63,323 nt of DNA from the NCBI GenBank assembly GCA_049801375.1, contig JBARKJ010000047.1, positions 1 through 63,323 of the forward strand, read 5' to 3'. Shown here piece after piece: positions 34,034-42,066 of the stretch. The notes beneath the pieces are model-generated. The model saw nothing but the letters and a program-made list of their open reading frames with translations, had not been told where the DNA came from and did not search any database. This DNA comes from JBARKJ01 sp049801375 (GTDB lineage: Bacteria; Nitrospirota; JACRHJ01). Positions within the stretch are counted from its first letter, which is position 1, and every line of letters starts with the position of its first letter. The position numbers were made by a program, and so were the translations under genes.

Positions 34034-35065
34034 TCAGGCCGCGTCCAGCCAGGCGCGCTTCCTGTGTGACTTGAAGTACCAGTAAGCCTTCCACCCCGTG
34101 TATGCCAGGGGCGAGGGTACTTTTATGACCCTGAAGTAATGCCTGAGCTCCCCTCCCCAGCCCCGTATGAAGCGTTCGACCCCAAGCAGGTCCGAACCCA
34201 GGAAATCGAAATCCAGCCCCTTATCCATCGCGTCCATTATCATCCGCTCGAAAAGGAGCATGTTTAAATGGCCCTCGTTCCTTATCGTCTCAAGCATCCC
34301 GTTTATCAGGCAGTACATCGTATGGGAGTCCCATACCACGAGGGTGGCGCAGAGGGGGTTCCCCTTGCCGTCTTTCAGCATGTACATCCTGCCCGCATCC
34401 CTCGCCCTTACCTCGTCCCACCATCCGGTTATCCTGTCGGAATAGCCGTCCATGGAGAAGCCCTTCATCCTCCGGGTTTCCCTGAAGAGCCGGTCCGCCT
34501 CCTCGAACGGGGGGTTGACCTCGATGCGGCAGCCGCTTTCGTCTGCCTCCCTGTGCGCGCTCCTAAGCGCCCTCCTGGTCTTCTCGGACATGTCCTCGCG
34601 CCAGATGTCCGGCTCGTTCGCGGGCACTACATAGGTATAGATGACATTGGTCTCGAACCCGTTCCACAGGAAAGGCATCAGGTCGTTATAGTGTCTCCAG
34701 ATGCCGAAGTCGTAAATGTCCACGCTGGGCATGGAGTTGATGGCCGCCAGAAACTCCTTCTTCTCGTGCGAATATTGCGAGCACCGGGTGTGCTTGGCGC
34801 AGTCCGAGAAAACCGGCCCGTTGATCATGGTAAGCGGGGGCCTCGTGACGCGGCTTACGCCCAGGTCCTTCAGGAAGGCGGGTGTCCTGGTAATGCACAT
34901 CGGAAGCCCGGCCTCAATCTCGCCGTTTTTGTCCCTTCGCGCATATATCTCCAGGTCCTGGCCCCAGGCCTCGTGCCACCAGGCGGCGTGGAAGATGGTC
35001 GCGCATCTCTTGCCGGCGATGAACTGGTCCCAGGCGCCGAATTCCGATTTGTTCAGGCGTTCCAT
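34034..35065 (-). CDS. FemAB-like GNAT acyltransferase
   Basis: A 343-residue protein of the FemAB/BioF2-like group with a GNAT fold in the C-terminal half. Seen: WWHEAWGQDLEIYA near the start, TRRALRSAHREADESG, and the ending FDFLGSDLLGVERFIRGWGG typical of the family. Such proteins add amino-acyl or acyl groups to cell-wall or surface sugars; the substrate here is unknown. Its ATG overlaps the stop of the amidohydrolase gene by one base (TGATG), so the two are coupled. Confidence 0.8.
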   Translation of the reverse strand: MERLNKSEFGAWDQFIAGKRCATIFHAAWWHEAWGQDLEIYARRDKNGEIEAGLPMCITRTPAFLKDLGVSRVTRPPLTMINGPVFSDCAKHTRCSQYSHEKKEFLAAINSMPSVDIYDFGIWRHYNDLMPFLWNGFETNVIYTYVVPANEPDIWREDMSEKTRRALRSAHREADESGCRIEVNPPFEEADRLFRETRRMKGFSMDGYSDRITGWWDEVRARDAGRMYMLKDGKGNPLCATLVVWDSHTMYCLINGMLETIRNEGHLNMLLFERMIMDAMDKGLDFDFLGSDLLGVERFIRGWGGELRHYFRVIKVPSPLAYTGWKAYWYFKSHRKRAWLDAA

Positions 35066-36057
35066 CAGTTCGAACCCCCTCCACCCGCGATTCTCAAGGC
35101 GTTCTCCCCGTATATGCGACGGGCGCAGTCTTCCGGGAGCTTGAGCGACTCTAAGAATCGCTTGAGGCCCAGGAAGAAGTTGTCGGTCCCGTACAGTATT
35201 TTGTTGGAATGCCTTATCAGGAATTGCCGCGCGAACGCCGGGTCTCTCGCGATTGCCATGTAGCCCGAACCGCCCGACAGATCGGCATGGAGGTTGTCGT
35301 ACTCGTCCATGAGCCGCACCGATATCCCTCCGGCAACCACCCGGCCGCGCGGCAGGCCCCCATCTGCGTCGCCTTCCAGGGATATGCCTTTCCAGAAGAG
35401 CGGCCCGTGCCCTATGAACTTGATCCTTGGGAACTGCGAGAGTCGGGTCTCCAGGGCGGCGAAATCCGTCATGTATCCCGGGAAAAAGCCTCGCATCCTC
35501 TCGTTCTTGTCCCTGAGCGGCGCGTACACGTTCTCTAAAAAATTGATCACCTTCCCGGGATAGCCCAGGAAGCGCGTGGTGTTCAGCATCCTTGCCACCA
35601 GCTTTTCAAAACCGTTATCGCCAGCCGGCGTATAACACAGGCCCCCGCTCTCCATGTGGAAAACAAGCGGCATCCCCAGGGCGTTGACCGCCTCAAGCAG
35701 CCGGTCCAGTTTCGGCGAGTCCCAGGGAAGCGAGGTCTTCAGCTCTCCGCAGCCGCATACGCCTTTGTCCACCCAGGCCATGAACTTATCCGCCGCGTCG
35801 GAAGCCGCAGGGTCGGGCGCGTACATCGGGCATATCCTCTCAGGATATTTCCTGTACGCGTCGAACACATCTTCCGCCGAGAGGTGCAGGTATACGGGGG
35901 CTTTCGGGCTTACCTCTTCCCAGGTCAATAGCCAGCACTTGCTTAAGCCCTCGCGGTCAAGGTACGAGACTATCCCGCCGGCGTCCAGTCCCTTAAAGTT
36001 GACGTGCATGTGCGAGTCTATGTTCAAGGCCGTAACCCCTCCCTGTCGGTCGGGCAT
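35065..36057 (-). CDS. Amidohydrolase family metal-dependent hydrolase
   Basis: A TIM-barrel amidohydrolase (COG2159-like), 330 residues, cytoplasmic by sequence because no signal peptide is visible. Metal ligands look intact: IDSHMHV (His-x-His), CGELK, VFHMES, KFIGHGP and LYGTDNF. It may hydrolyse or decarboxylate a small molecule. Its place in a polysaccharide operon suggests sugar deacylation or recycling, but this is only inference. GGGAGAGG precedes the ATG. Confidence 0.78.
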   Translation of the reverse strand: MPDRQGGVTALNIDSHMHVNFKGLDAGGIVSYLDREGLSKCWLLTWEEVSPKAPVYLHLSAEDVFDAYRKYPERICPMYAPDPAASDAADKFMAWVDKGVCGCGELKTSLPWDSPKLDRLLEAVNALGMPLVFHMESGGLCYTPAGDNGFEKLVARMLNTTRFLGYPGKVINFLENVYAPLRDKNERMRGFFPGYMTDFAALETRLSQFPRIKFIGHGPLFWKGISLEGDADGGLPRGRVVAGGISVRLMDEYDNLHADLSGGSGYMAIARDPAFARQFLIRHSNKILYGTDNFFLGLKRFLESLKLPEDCARRIYGENALRIAGGGGSN

Positions 36058-36136
36058 ACCTCTCCCGCCGTGATTTATCGCCGTTTTTAAAACTGCGGAC
36101 CTGATGACTCTTTGGCCCGGGACCGGGCCGGTAAGA

Positions 36137-38257
36137 CTAACTTGCTTTTGGCCTCTTGGTGCTGATGTAGTTCGTGTAGTTGTAGTGGTAGTAATAGTCC
36201 ACGGAGCGGGTGGTCATATCGTTTAACACCACGCCGAGTATCTCCGCCTTTATTACGTCCATATTCTTTTTTATCTTCCAGACCGCGTCCTTTATGGTGC
36301 TCCCGCTCCTGACAACCAGGACCACCCCGTCTGATAGCGGCGTGAGGAGCGATGCATCCGCTATGCCCAGATACGGCGGACAGTCGATGAGCACCCTGTC
36401 GAACTGCTCTCTCAAGCCCGCGATCAGGTTGAACATGGCGGTGGAGCCCAGCATCTCGCCGGGGTTCGAGTAAAGCGGGCCGGAAGGGATGAAGGTCAGG
36501 TTGGGCACGCCCGTCTTCTTCAGCACGTCGGCCAGCTCCGCCTTTTTCGTGATGACGCTGGAGAGGCCGCGCGAATTGGGGACCTCGAAGACCTTGTGCA
36601 GTCTGGGCCGTCGCATATCGCCGTCTATCAGGAGTATCCTCTCGCCGGCGGCGGCCATTATACAGGCGAGGTTTATGGAGACCGTGGATTTACCTTCGCC
36701 GTGCAGCGCGCTGCATACCTGTATGACGCGGGGAGAGCGGTCCTTCCTGGAGAGCAGGATGTTGCTCCTTATCGTCCTGAAGGATTCCGCCATCGGCGAT
36801 ATCGGGTCCGTCACCGCCACTATGTTCTCGGGCTTTTTGTCGTCCTGCTGGGATGATTTCGGCACTATCCCCAGCATCGGCACGCCCAGGTGCTCTTCCA
36901 GCTCTTCCGGGGAGGTGTAGGTGTTGTCCATACGCTCACTGACAAGTGCGAAGCCCACGCCCGTAAAGAGTCCCAGGACGATTCCCAGAAGCACGTTTAA
37001 GGCCTTCTTCGGCTTGGAGGGTTTCTTGGGCGGCGTGGCCTTGTCGAACAGCTGTACGTTGCTCACGTTGATGGTGCCCATGACTGTCGTTTCCTGGGCC
37101 TTCTTGAGCACCTGCTGGTATATGTCCTTCGCGCCTTCCATGTCCTCCTTTTTAACTTCGTACTCCGCGGCGTGCTGGTCGTAGCTCATCGCCTCAGCCT
37201 TCTGGCGGCTGAACGCGGCCTGGAGACTACTCTCCTCACGCAGCGACGCCTCGTAATCGTTCTTTATCCCGTTGACGATTAATTTGACCTCGCTGTTTAT
37301 CTGCCTTTTTGTCTGGGCCATTTCGTTGTTCAGGCCTATGATCACCGGGTGTTTGTCGCCGAATTTCTTGGACTTCTCCGCCATGTCCTTGTTTATCGAT
37401 TCCTCCTGCGTCTTCAGGTCCTGTACGAGCTTATTGTTTATGACGTCGGGGAGGCTCATAAGCCCGCCCGGCACGGTAGAGAGCTTCATTACCTGCTGGT
37501 ATTTTATCTCCGCCTCGTATCTCTTCGCCGTCGCGGCAAGCACCCTTGCGTTAAGGTCGTTCAACGCCGTCAGGGTGACATTGGAATTGCGGTCCCCGCC
37601 GCCGATGAGACTCCTGGATCGCTTGAAATTCTCCAGCGAATCCGAGCTCTCGTTCATCTTGTTTTTTATTTTATCGAGTTCGCCGTCCAGCCATGTCATA
37701 TAGCTCTTTGCCGGGGCGGTCCGCATTTCGATGTTCTGGTCGATGAAGACCTGCACGGTCTCGTTGGCGACCGCGGCGGCAAGTTCCGGGTCCTGTGTCT
37801 CATAGCTGACGTTGACCAGGTTGCTGTTCTTTACCACCTCTACGTTGAGGCGCTTCTCGAATGCCGGCACGGCGCTGTCCATCGTCGGGGGCGCCGCAGC
37901 CGCGTCACTGCTTTTCAGGAAGGACAGCGGAGAGGAGGACGCTTTCTTCCCAAACTCCACCTGGTCCAGGTGGAGCTTCGCGATGACCGTCCTGGCTATG
38001 GCATCGCTTTTCAGTATGTTCATCTGCGTCTGGAGGTAAGACGCCGTGTCCATCTGGTTCTCCTGCTGCTGCTGCTGGATGTTGAACTGCATGTTAGGCG
38101 ATTCGATATAAACCTGCGCGGTCGCCTTGTAGACCGGCGTCATGGTAAAAGTTACAGCGGTCACTACCAGTACGAAAAGCGTGAAGATGACTATCGCTGA
38201 GACCCTCCTCTTGCTCAGGATCATCAGGTAGTCTCTAATACCCAGCTCTTCTTTCAT
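36137..38257 (-). CDS. Polysaccharide co-polymerase / tyrosine autokinase (Wzc-like)
   Basis: Inner-membrane chain-length regulator fused to a BY-kinase, 706 residues. The N-terminal Wzz domain has one helix near residue 20-40, a long periplasmic coiled coil with SPNMQFNIQQQQQENQM, and a second helix at ALNVLLGIVLGLFTGVGFA. The kinase has Walker A ALHGEGKST, Walker A' ILLIDGDMRRP and Walker B RVLIDCPPYLGIADA. The C-terminal tyrosine cluster (YYYHYNYTNY) is the autophosphorylation site. It follows the Wza-like gene and regulates polymer length and export. Confidence 0.94.
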   Translation of the reverse strand: MKEELGIRDYLMILSKRRVSAIVIFTLFVLVVTAVTFTMTPVYKATAQVYIESPNMQFNIQQQQQENQMDTASYLQTQMNILKSDAIARTVIAKLHLDQVEFGKKASSSPLSFLKSSDAAAAPPTMDSAVPAFEKRLNVEVVKNSNLVNVSYETQDPELAAAVANETVQVFIDQNIEMRTAPAKSYMTWLDGELDKIKNKMNESSDSLENFKRSRSLIGGGDRNSNVTLTALNDLNARVLAATAKRYEAEIKYQQVMKLSTVPGGLMSLPDVINNKLVQDLKTQEESINKDMAEKSKKFGDKHPVIIGLNNEMAQTKRQINSEVKLIVNGIKNDYEASLREESSLQAAFSRQKAEAMSYDQHAAEYEVKKEDMEGAKDIYQQVLKKAQETTVMGTINVSNVQLFDKATPPKKPSKPKKALNVLLGIVLGLFTGVGFALVSERMDNTYTSPEELEEHLGVPMLGIVPKSSQQDDKKPENIVAVTDPISPMAESFRTIRSNILLSRKDRSPRVIQVCSALHGEGKSTVSINLACIMAAAGERILLIDGDMRRPRLHKVFEVPNSRGLSSVITKKAELADVLKKTGVPNLTFIPSGPLYSNPGEMLGSTAMFNLIAGLREQFDRVLIDCPPYLGIADASLLTPLSDGVVLVVRSGSTIKDAVWKIKKNMDVIKAEILGVVLNDMTTRSVDYYYHYNYTNYISTKRPKAS

Positions 38258-38278
38258 ATCGTCCCCTTCCCTCTTTGG

Positions 38279-39169
38279 TTAAAAGAAGCTCTCAGGCACC
38301 GATATCACGTCGTCCGGCTTGACCGGGAAACCCATGCCGACCTTCATCGACTCGTCCTTGCCGTCTATCCTCCTTATCAATGAAGTCCTGCCCGGAGCGG
38401 CCTTATCCGTGAGCCCTTGCGCCAGCGCTATCGCCTGAATCACGGTGGTCCCTTCCTCGTATTTATATGCGCCCGGCATCTTTACCTCGCCGGTTACATA
38501 TATGAAGCCGCTCTTGGTAACGAAGATGTTGTCCCCGTCCTGAACGTAGGCGTTTTCGGCCATGTTTCCTTTTTCCATAAGCTCTTTCAGGTTCAACTTT
38601 ATATAAGTGTTAGCGGGGTCGGACCGCTCGGCCGTCTGGACCGCCTCCGCCCCGTCCGCTCCCGCCGTATTGTTGGCGGCTGGGACAGCCTTTGGCGCGC
38701 CGGCATCCTGGGCGACGGTTTTTTTCCTTTTTATGACGACGGTTTCCCCGGCCTTATCCGTAAGCCCTCCCGCCTTGGAAATTATCTCCAGTATGCTTGC
38801 GTTGGCGGTAAGCTCATACACCCCGGGCTTTGCCACCTCTCCCAGGATAGTCACCCTTTTGCTTTTATATTCCTCCACGAAGACCGTCACGTGCGGGTCT
38901 ATGATGTAGCCTTGCGAAAGCTTCTGCACTATCTTCTGCTCCACTTCGCCAGGCGTCTCCCCCGCAACCTTCATCTTGCCGATCAGCGGCACGCTTATCA
39001 TCCCGTTGCCGCTGACCCTCGCCTCGGTGGTAAGGTCATCGTTCTGATATACGGTGATCTTAAGCAGGTCGCCCTCGCCCAGTATATAATCCTGGGCCAT
39101 GGCAGGTCTCCCCGTCAGCAATATCGCCGCCAGGGCGGTAAAGACAAACAGTATCCGGATGTCCCTCAT
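38279..39169 (-). CDS. Polysaccharide export outer-membrane protein (Wza-like)
   Basis: A 296-residue exported protein with a signal peptide cleaved near RPAMAQD, a polysaccharide export domain (YILGEGDLLKITVYQ, GMISVPLIGKM, QGYIIDPHVTVFV) and two SLBB domains (VTILGEVAKPGVYEL and FIYVTGEVKMPGAYKY). An Ala-rich spacer separates the SLBB domains. It has no lipobox cysteine, unlike E. coli Wza. It is the first gene of the locus, behind a ~400-base leader, with AGAGGGGGA before the ATG. Confidence 0.92.
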   Translation of the reverse strand: MRDIRILFVFTALAAILLTGRPAMAQDYILGEGDLLKITVYQNDDLTTEARVSGNGMISVPLIGKMKVAGETPGEVEQKIVQKLSQGYIIDPHVTVFVEEYKSKRVTILGEVAKPGVYELTANASILEIISKAGGLTDKAGETVVIKRKKTVAQDAGAPKAVPAANNTAGADGAEAVQTAERSDPANTYIKLNLKELMEKGNMAENAYVQDGDNIFVTKSGFIYVTGEVKMPGAYKYEEGTTVIQAIALAQGLTDKAAPGRTSLIRRIDGKDESMKVGMGFPVKPDDVISVPESFF

Positions 39170-39204
39170 GTCCCCCTCTTTTCTTATAGGAAACTACTTC
39201 GCGC

Positions 39205-39223
39205 ACGTGCCTTATGCGCACGT
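39205..39223. promoter_or_regulatory. Inverted repeat in export-gene leader
   Basis: ACGTGC (39205-39210) and GCACGT (39218-39223) around a 7-base loop, about 36 bases before the Wza-like ATG. It could be an operator or an RNA hairpin near the ribosome site. No regulator is identified. Confidence 0.4.
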
Positions 39224-39549
39224 CATAGCCAGATACGGCTCCAAAAAAAGTTGTCGCGAAAGTGTGGGAAGGCAAACCCGGAGACAGCTTCGGCTTTGGC
39301 GTCTGATGGGAGGGTTCCGCAATGACTGGTTCTGTCCGCCTCGGAAAAACCCCTCATCTTTCTCTTTAATACCGCTGCACCCCCGCCGTCCCGCAGGGCC
39401 ATGGCACACCTCGAGTGTTCGGATAAACTATCTCGTCCGCTAAGATTTTTTCAAACTGCTTTTTTGATGAAGGTAGTTCTCGGGGAAGTGCGCGTGCTCT
39501 AAAAACGGATTCCTATGGGGTAGGCGTCTTACTATTAAATAATATTAAC

Positions 39550-39580
39550 TTAATAATAACATTAAACCGGAAGTTGTCAA
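39550..39580 (-). promoter_or_regulatory. Candidate promoter for the polysaccharide operon
   Basis: On the minus strand a perfect TTGACA (39580-39575) is followed after 19 bases by TATTAA (39555-39550), in an AT-rich patch. Spacing is longer than ideal. It would also clear hisIE, which ends just to the right and is read in the same direction. Confidence 0.4.
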
Positions 39581-39648
39581 ATGCGGGGGAAAGTCATTAA
39601 ATTTTTCCTGGCGGACCGGCGGCTCTTTATCTGATATGGCACAGCTAA

Positions 39649-40305
39649 CTACTTACGCCTGCCCTTTAACTCGGCATAAATATCCGACGGGGTGACCCCC
39701 GCCTCCGCGAGCGCGACAAGCGAATGGAACCACAGGTCGGCAACCTCATGGACCAGCTCGTCCTTAGAGCCGTTCTTGGAAGCGATAACCACCTCCGCCG
39801 CCTCCTCGCCCACCTTCTTTAAAATTGCGTCTTTACCCTTCGCGAAAAGGCCGCTGACATACGAGCCCTCGGCGGGGTTTGATTTCCTGTCCTTGATGAC
39901 GCCGTAGAGCTTGTCCATGATATCGCTTCCGGAATAGACGTCGGACTCGTTGAATTTTTTTTCTCCGACGTTCCTGATTCCGTCCGCTTCTATCTTTGTA
40001 TAAAAGCAGCTCCTGTTCCCGGTATGGCAGGCGGCGGTTTTCTGTTCGACCTTGAAGAGCAGGCAGTCACAGTCGCAGTCGTAATACGCCTCCTTCACTG
40101 TCTGGGTATGGCCGGAGGTCTCGCCCTTGAGCCAGAGCTTCTGCCGGGACCTGCTCCAGTAATGGCATAGCCCGGTCTCCAGCGTCTTCTCCACCGACAG
40201 CTTGTTCATGAACGCCATCATCAGGACGGCGCCGTCCTCATAGTCCTGCACGATCGCGGGGATGAGGCCGTCTTTATCGTACTTGAGCTGCGTTACGTCG
40301 AACAT
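39649..40305 (-). CDS. hisIE: Bifunctional phosphoribosyl-AMP cyclohydrolase / phosphoribosyl-ATP pyrophosphatase
   Basis: Steps two and three of histidine synthesis in one 218-residue protein. The HisI half has HYWSRSRQKLWLKGETSGH and the metal-binding DCDCDCLL with CHTGNRSCFY. The HisE half has the KKVGEEAAEVVIA and HEVADLWFHSLV helices with their acidic metal ligands. It is the last gene of the his operon, nine bases after the adenosine-specific kinase gene. Confidence 0.97.
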   Translation of the reverse strand: MFDVTQLKYDKDGLIPAIVQDYEDGAVLMMAFMNKLSVEKTLETGLCHYWSRSRQKLWLKGETSGHTQTVKEAYYDCDCDCLLFKVEQKTAACHTGNRSCFYTKIEADGIRNVGEKKFNESDVYSGSDIMDKLYGVIKDRKSNPAEGSYVSGLFAKGKDAILKKVGEEAAEVVIASKNGSKDELVHEVADLWFHSLVALAEAGVTPSDIYAELKGRRK

Positions 40306-40314
40306 CTAAAAGCC

Positions 40315-40797
40315 TCACAATTTGTATCCGATCATCCTTAAGAAATCTTTACGCTTCTTCACGTCTTCCGGCCCTTCCACGCCCTTCGGCGGGAAGCCGT
40401 CTACCACGCCCATTATCCCCCTGCCAAGCTCCGTCTGGGCGACAATCACCTCGACCGGGTTCGCCGTCGCGCAGAAGATGTTCGCGACCTCACGGCAGTC
40501 CTTTACGGCGTTTAAGACGTTCACCGGGAAGCAGTCTCTCATCATGATGCAGAACGAATGCCCGCAGGCGATGTTCTTCAGATTTTCCACCGCGGCGGCC
40601 TTCATATCGCCGTCCGTGCCCTCGACCCTTATCAGGCAAGGCCCGGAGGCCTCGGAGAACGCGACTCCGAACTTCGCCCCCGGCACCGAGTTCACCATTA
40701 CCTCATATAAATCCTCGGCGGTCTTGATGAAATGGCTCTGGCCGATGATTGCGTTGCAGTCCTCGGGGATGTTTATTTTTACGGAATGGAATTCCAT
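40315..40797 (-). CDS. Adenosine-specific kinase (COG1839 family)
   Basis: A 160-residue protein of the COG1839/DUF355 family, reported as adenosine-binding or kinase-like. Family landmarks: KINIPEDCNAIIGQSHFIKT, AKFGVAFSEASGPCLIR, GHSFCIMMRD and CATANPVEVIVAQTELGRG. It is embedded in the his operon between a coiled-coil gene and hisIE and overlaps the former by one base (TGATG). ATP is a substrate of HisG and AICAR is released by HisHF, so a purine link is possible but unproven. Confidence 0.85.
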   Translation of the reverse strand: MEFHSVKINIPEDCNAIIGQSHFIKTAEDLYEVMVNSVPGAKFGVAFSEASGPCLIRVEGTDGDMKAAAVENLKNIACGHSFCIMMRDCFPVNVLNAVKDCREVANIFCATANPVEVIVAQTELGRGIMGVVDGFPPKGVEGPEDVKKRKDFLRMIGYKL

Positions 40798-41003
40798 CAG
40801 GAACCTCCCGGCAATAAATTCAACTTCTTTTCAATATCGGCAATTTTTCCTTTAAGTTCTTCCAGCAGCTCTTCGTCTTTGCGCACGTGTCCGCCCGGAA
40901 TATGCGCGGAGGTGTTCATCAGGTTGAAGGCGATAGCGTCTTCCAGGTCCTCAAGCTCGTCTTTTAAGCTCTTCAGCTTTTGTTCCAGTTCGGTTTTCGT
41001 CAT
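40797..41003 (-). CDS. Small coiled-coil protein in his operon
   Basis: Sixty-eight residues made of two helical stretches, LEQKLKSLKDELEDLEDAI and EELLEELKGKIADIEKKL, joined by NTSAHIPGGHVRKD. It is probably a helical hairpin. No family is recognised. The stop overlaps the next gene's ATG, so it is translationally coupled to the adenosine-specific kinase and may be its partner (inference). Its start lies directly after a short-type palindromic repeat. Confidence 0.7.
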   Translation of the reverse strand: MTKTELEQKLKSLKDELEDLEDAIAFNLMNTSAHIPGGHVRKDEELLEELKGKIADIEKKLNLLPGGS

Positions 41004-41046
41004 AAAAGTTTTTGGCGCGCACCTTTTTACAAAAAGGTGGCGGTTT
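41003..41046. repeat. Short-type palindromic repeat (R9)
   Basis: AAAAGTTTTTGGCGCGCACC followed by TTTTTACAAAAAGGTGGCGG: a CACCTTTTT/AAAAAGGTG stem with the family's leading AAAAGTTTTTGG and trailing CGGTTTT. It fills the whole junction between hisF and the coiled-coil gene. Confidence 0.88.
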
Positions 41047-41915
41047 TACAGCCTCACCGGTACGCCTTTATCTCGCAAATATTCTTTCGCCTCTTTGATA
41101 GTATATTCCTTGTAATGGAATATGGAGGCCGCGAGAGCCGCGTCCGCGCGCCCGGCGGTCAGGCCATCGTAGATATGCTCAAGGTTTCCAACGCCGCCGG
41201 ATGCGATTACCGGGATGTTGACCGCCTCGGATACCGCGCGCGTCAGTTCGATATCGTAGCCCGTCTTCTGCCCGTCCTGGTCCATCGACGTGAGAAGTAT
41301 CTCGCCCGCGCCAAGCTCCTCCATCTTCGCCGCCCATGCGACCGCATCGATATATTGCGGCGTCCTGCCCCCGTGGGTGAAGACCTCCCAGTGCAGGCCG
41401 TCATTGTTGACTCCCTGGAAGAACAGGGTCTTAAAGTCCGGGTCGCTTGCCCAGTGTAATTTTTTGCTGATTTCCTCTATCTGTTTCGCTCGCTCGGCGT
41501 CCGTCACAAGCGTGGTCCTCTTCGCGTCGATCGCCACGACTATGCACTGGCTCCCGAACCGTTCCGCCGCGGCCTTGATGAACCGGGGGTCATAGACCGC
41601 GGAGGTGTTGATGGACACTTTATCGCAGCCGGCCTTGAGCAGCTCCCTGATATCCTCTATGTTCTTTATCCCGCCGCCGACAGTAAGCGGCATGAACACC
41701 TGCTCCGATGTCCTTCGCACCACGTCGATTATTATCCCGCGCTGCTCGTGCGAGGCGGTTATATCAAGGAACGTCAGTTCGTCCGCGCCTTGCTCGTCGT
41801 ACGCCTTCGCGACCTCGACCGGGTCGCCCGCGTCCCGCAGGTTCACGAAGCTCACGCCCTTCACTACGCGCCCGCCTTTAACGTCCAAACATGGAATTAT
41901 TCTTCTGGCTAACAT
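41046..41915 (-). CDS. hisF: Imidazole glycerol phosphate synthase subunit HisF
   Basis: Cyclase subunit that works with HisH to form imidazole glycerol phosphate and AICAR. Catalytic Asp residues are in IIPCLDVKGGRVVKG and VVAIDAKRT. The chosen ATG (41915, AAGGGG upstream) gives 289 residues, longer than the usual ~255. The extra ~35 residues lie between AIDAKRT and LHWEVFTHGG and are charged and helical (AERAKQIEEISKKLHWA). The rest, with ILLTSMDQDG and VIASGGVGN, is canonical. A GTG eight codons upstream is possible but less likely. Confidence 0.94.
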   Translation of the reverse strand: MLARRIIPCLDVKGGRVVKGVSFVNLRDAGDPVEVAKAYDEQGADELTFLDITASHEQRGIIIDVVRRTSEQVFMPLTVGGGIKNIEDIRELLKAGCDKVSINTSAVYDPRFIKAAAERFGSQCIVVAIDAKRTTLVTDAERAKQIEEISKKLHWASDPDFKTLFFQGVNNDGLHWEVFTHGGRTPQYIDAVAWAAKMEELGAGEILLTSMDQDGQKTGYDIELTRAVSEAVNIPVIASGGVGNLEHIYDGLTAGRADAALAASIFHYKEYTIKEAKEYLRDKGVPVRL

Positions 41916-41930
41916 CAACACCCCTTGAAC

Positions 41931-42066
41931 CTTTGCCACCTTTTTGGTAAAAAGGTAGCACCAAAAACTTTTAAACTGTCCGGCTTTCTTTTGTGTTACT
42001 TTTCTTTCGCCCGAGATGATTTACCTGTCCAGAGCGATAGCGAAGACAGAAAGAAAAGTAACGGTT
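41931..42066. repeat. Composite palindromic repeat with 33-nt insert (R6)
   Basis: A short-type stem (CCACCTTTTTGG...AAAAAGGTAGC, then CCAAAAACTTTTAAA) is joined to a long-type stem. The long-type stem is GTTACTTTTCTTTC...GAAAGAAAAGTAAC, with a 33-nt insert at 42016-42048 identical to that in R4. It ends ACGGTTT at the hisA stop and fills the hisA-hisF junction. Confidence 0.92.

Larger units (their letters stand above)
39170..39648. other. Long non-coding leader of the polysaccharide operon
   Basis: There is no believable gene in these ~480 bases. The right end is AT-rich with promoter-like sequence facing left; the rest would be a ~380-base 5' leader for the export gene. It contains a small hairpin with arms AGAC-AGC around TTCG near 39283-39304 and an ACGTGC/GCACGT inverted repeat at 39205-39223. 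I could not fit it to a known riboswitch class. Confidence 0.5.

Noticed and set aside
39241..39345. Possible c-di-GMP (GEMM-type) riboswitch in the export-gene leader, from GGCAAACC and GCCAAAGCC words
   Set aside because: The words occur on opposite strands and in the wrong order, and the second long stem and receptor segment of the class are missing.
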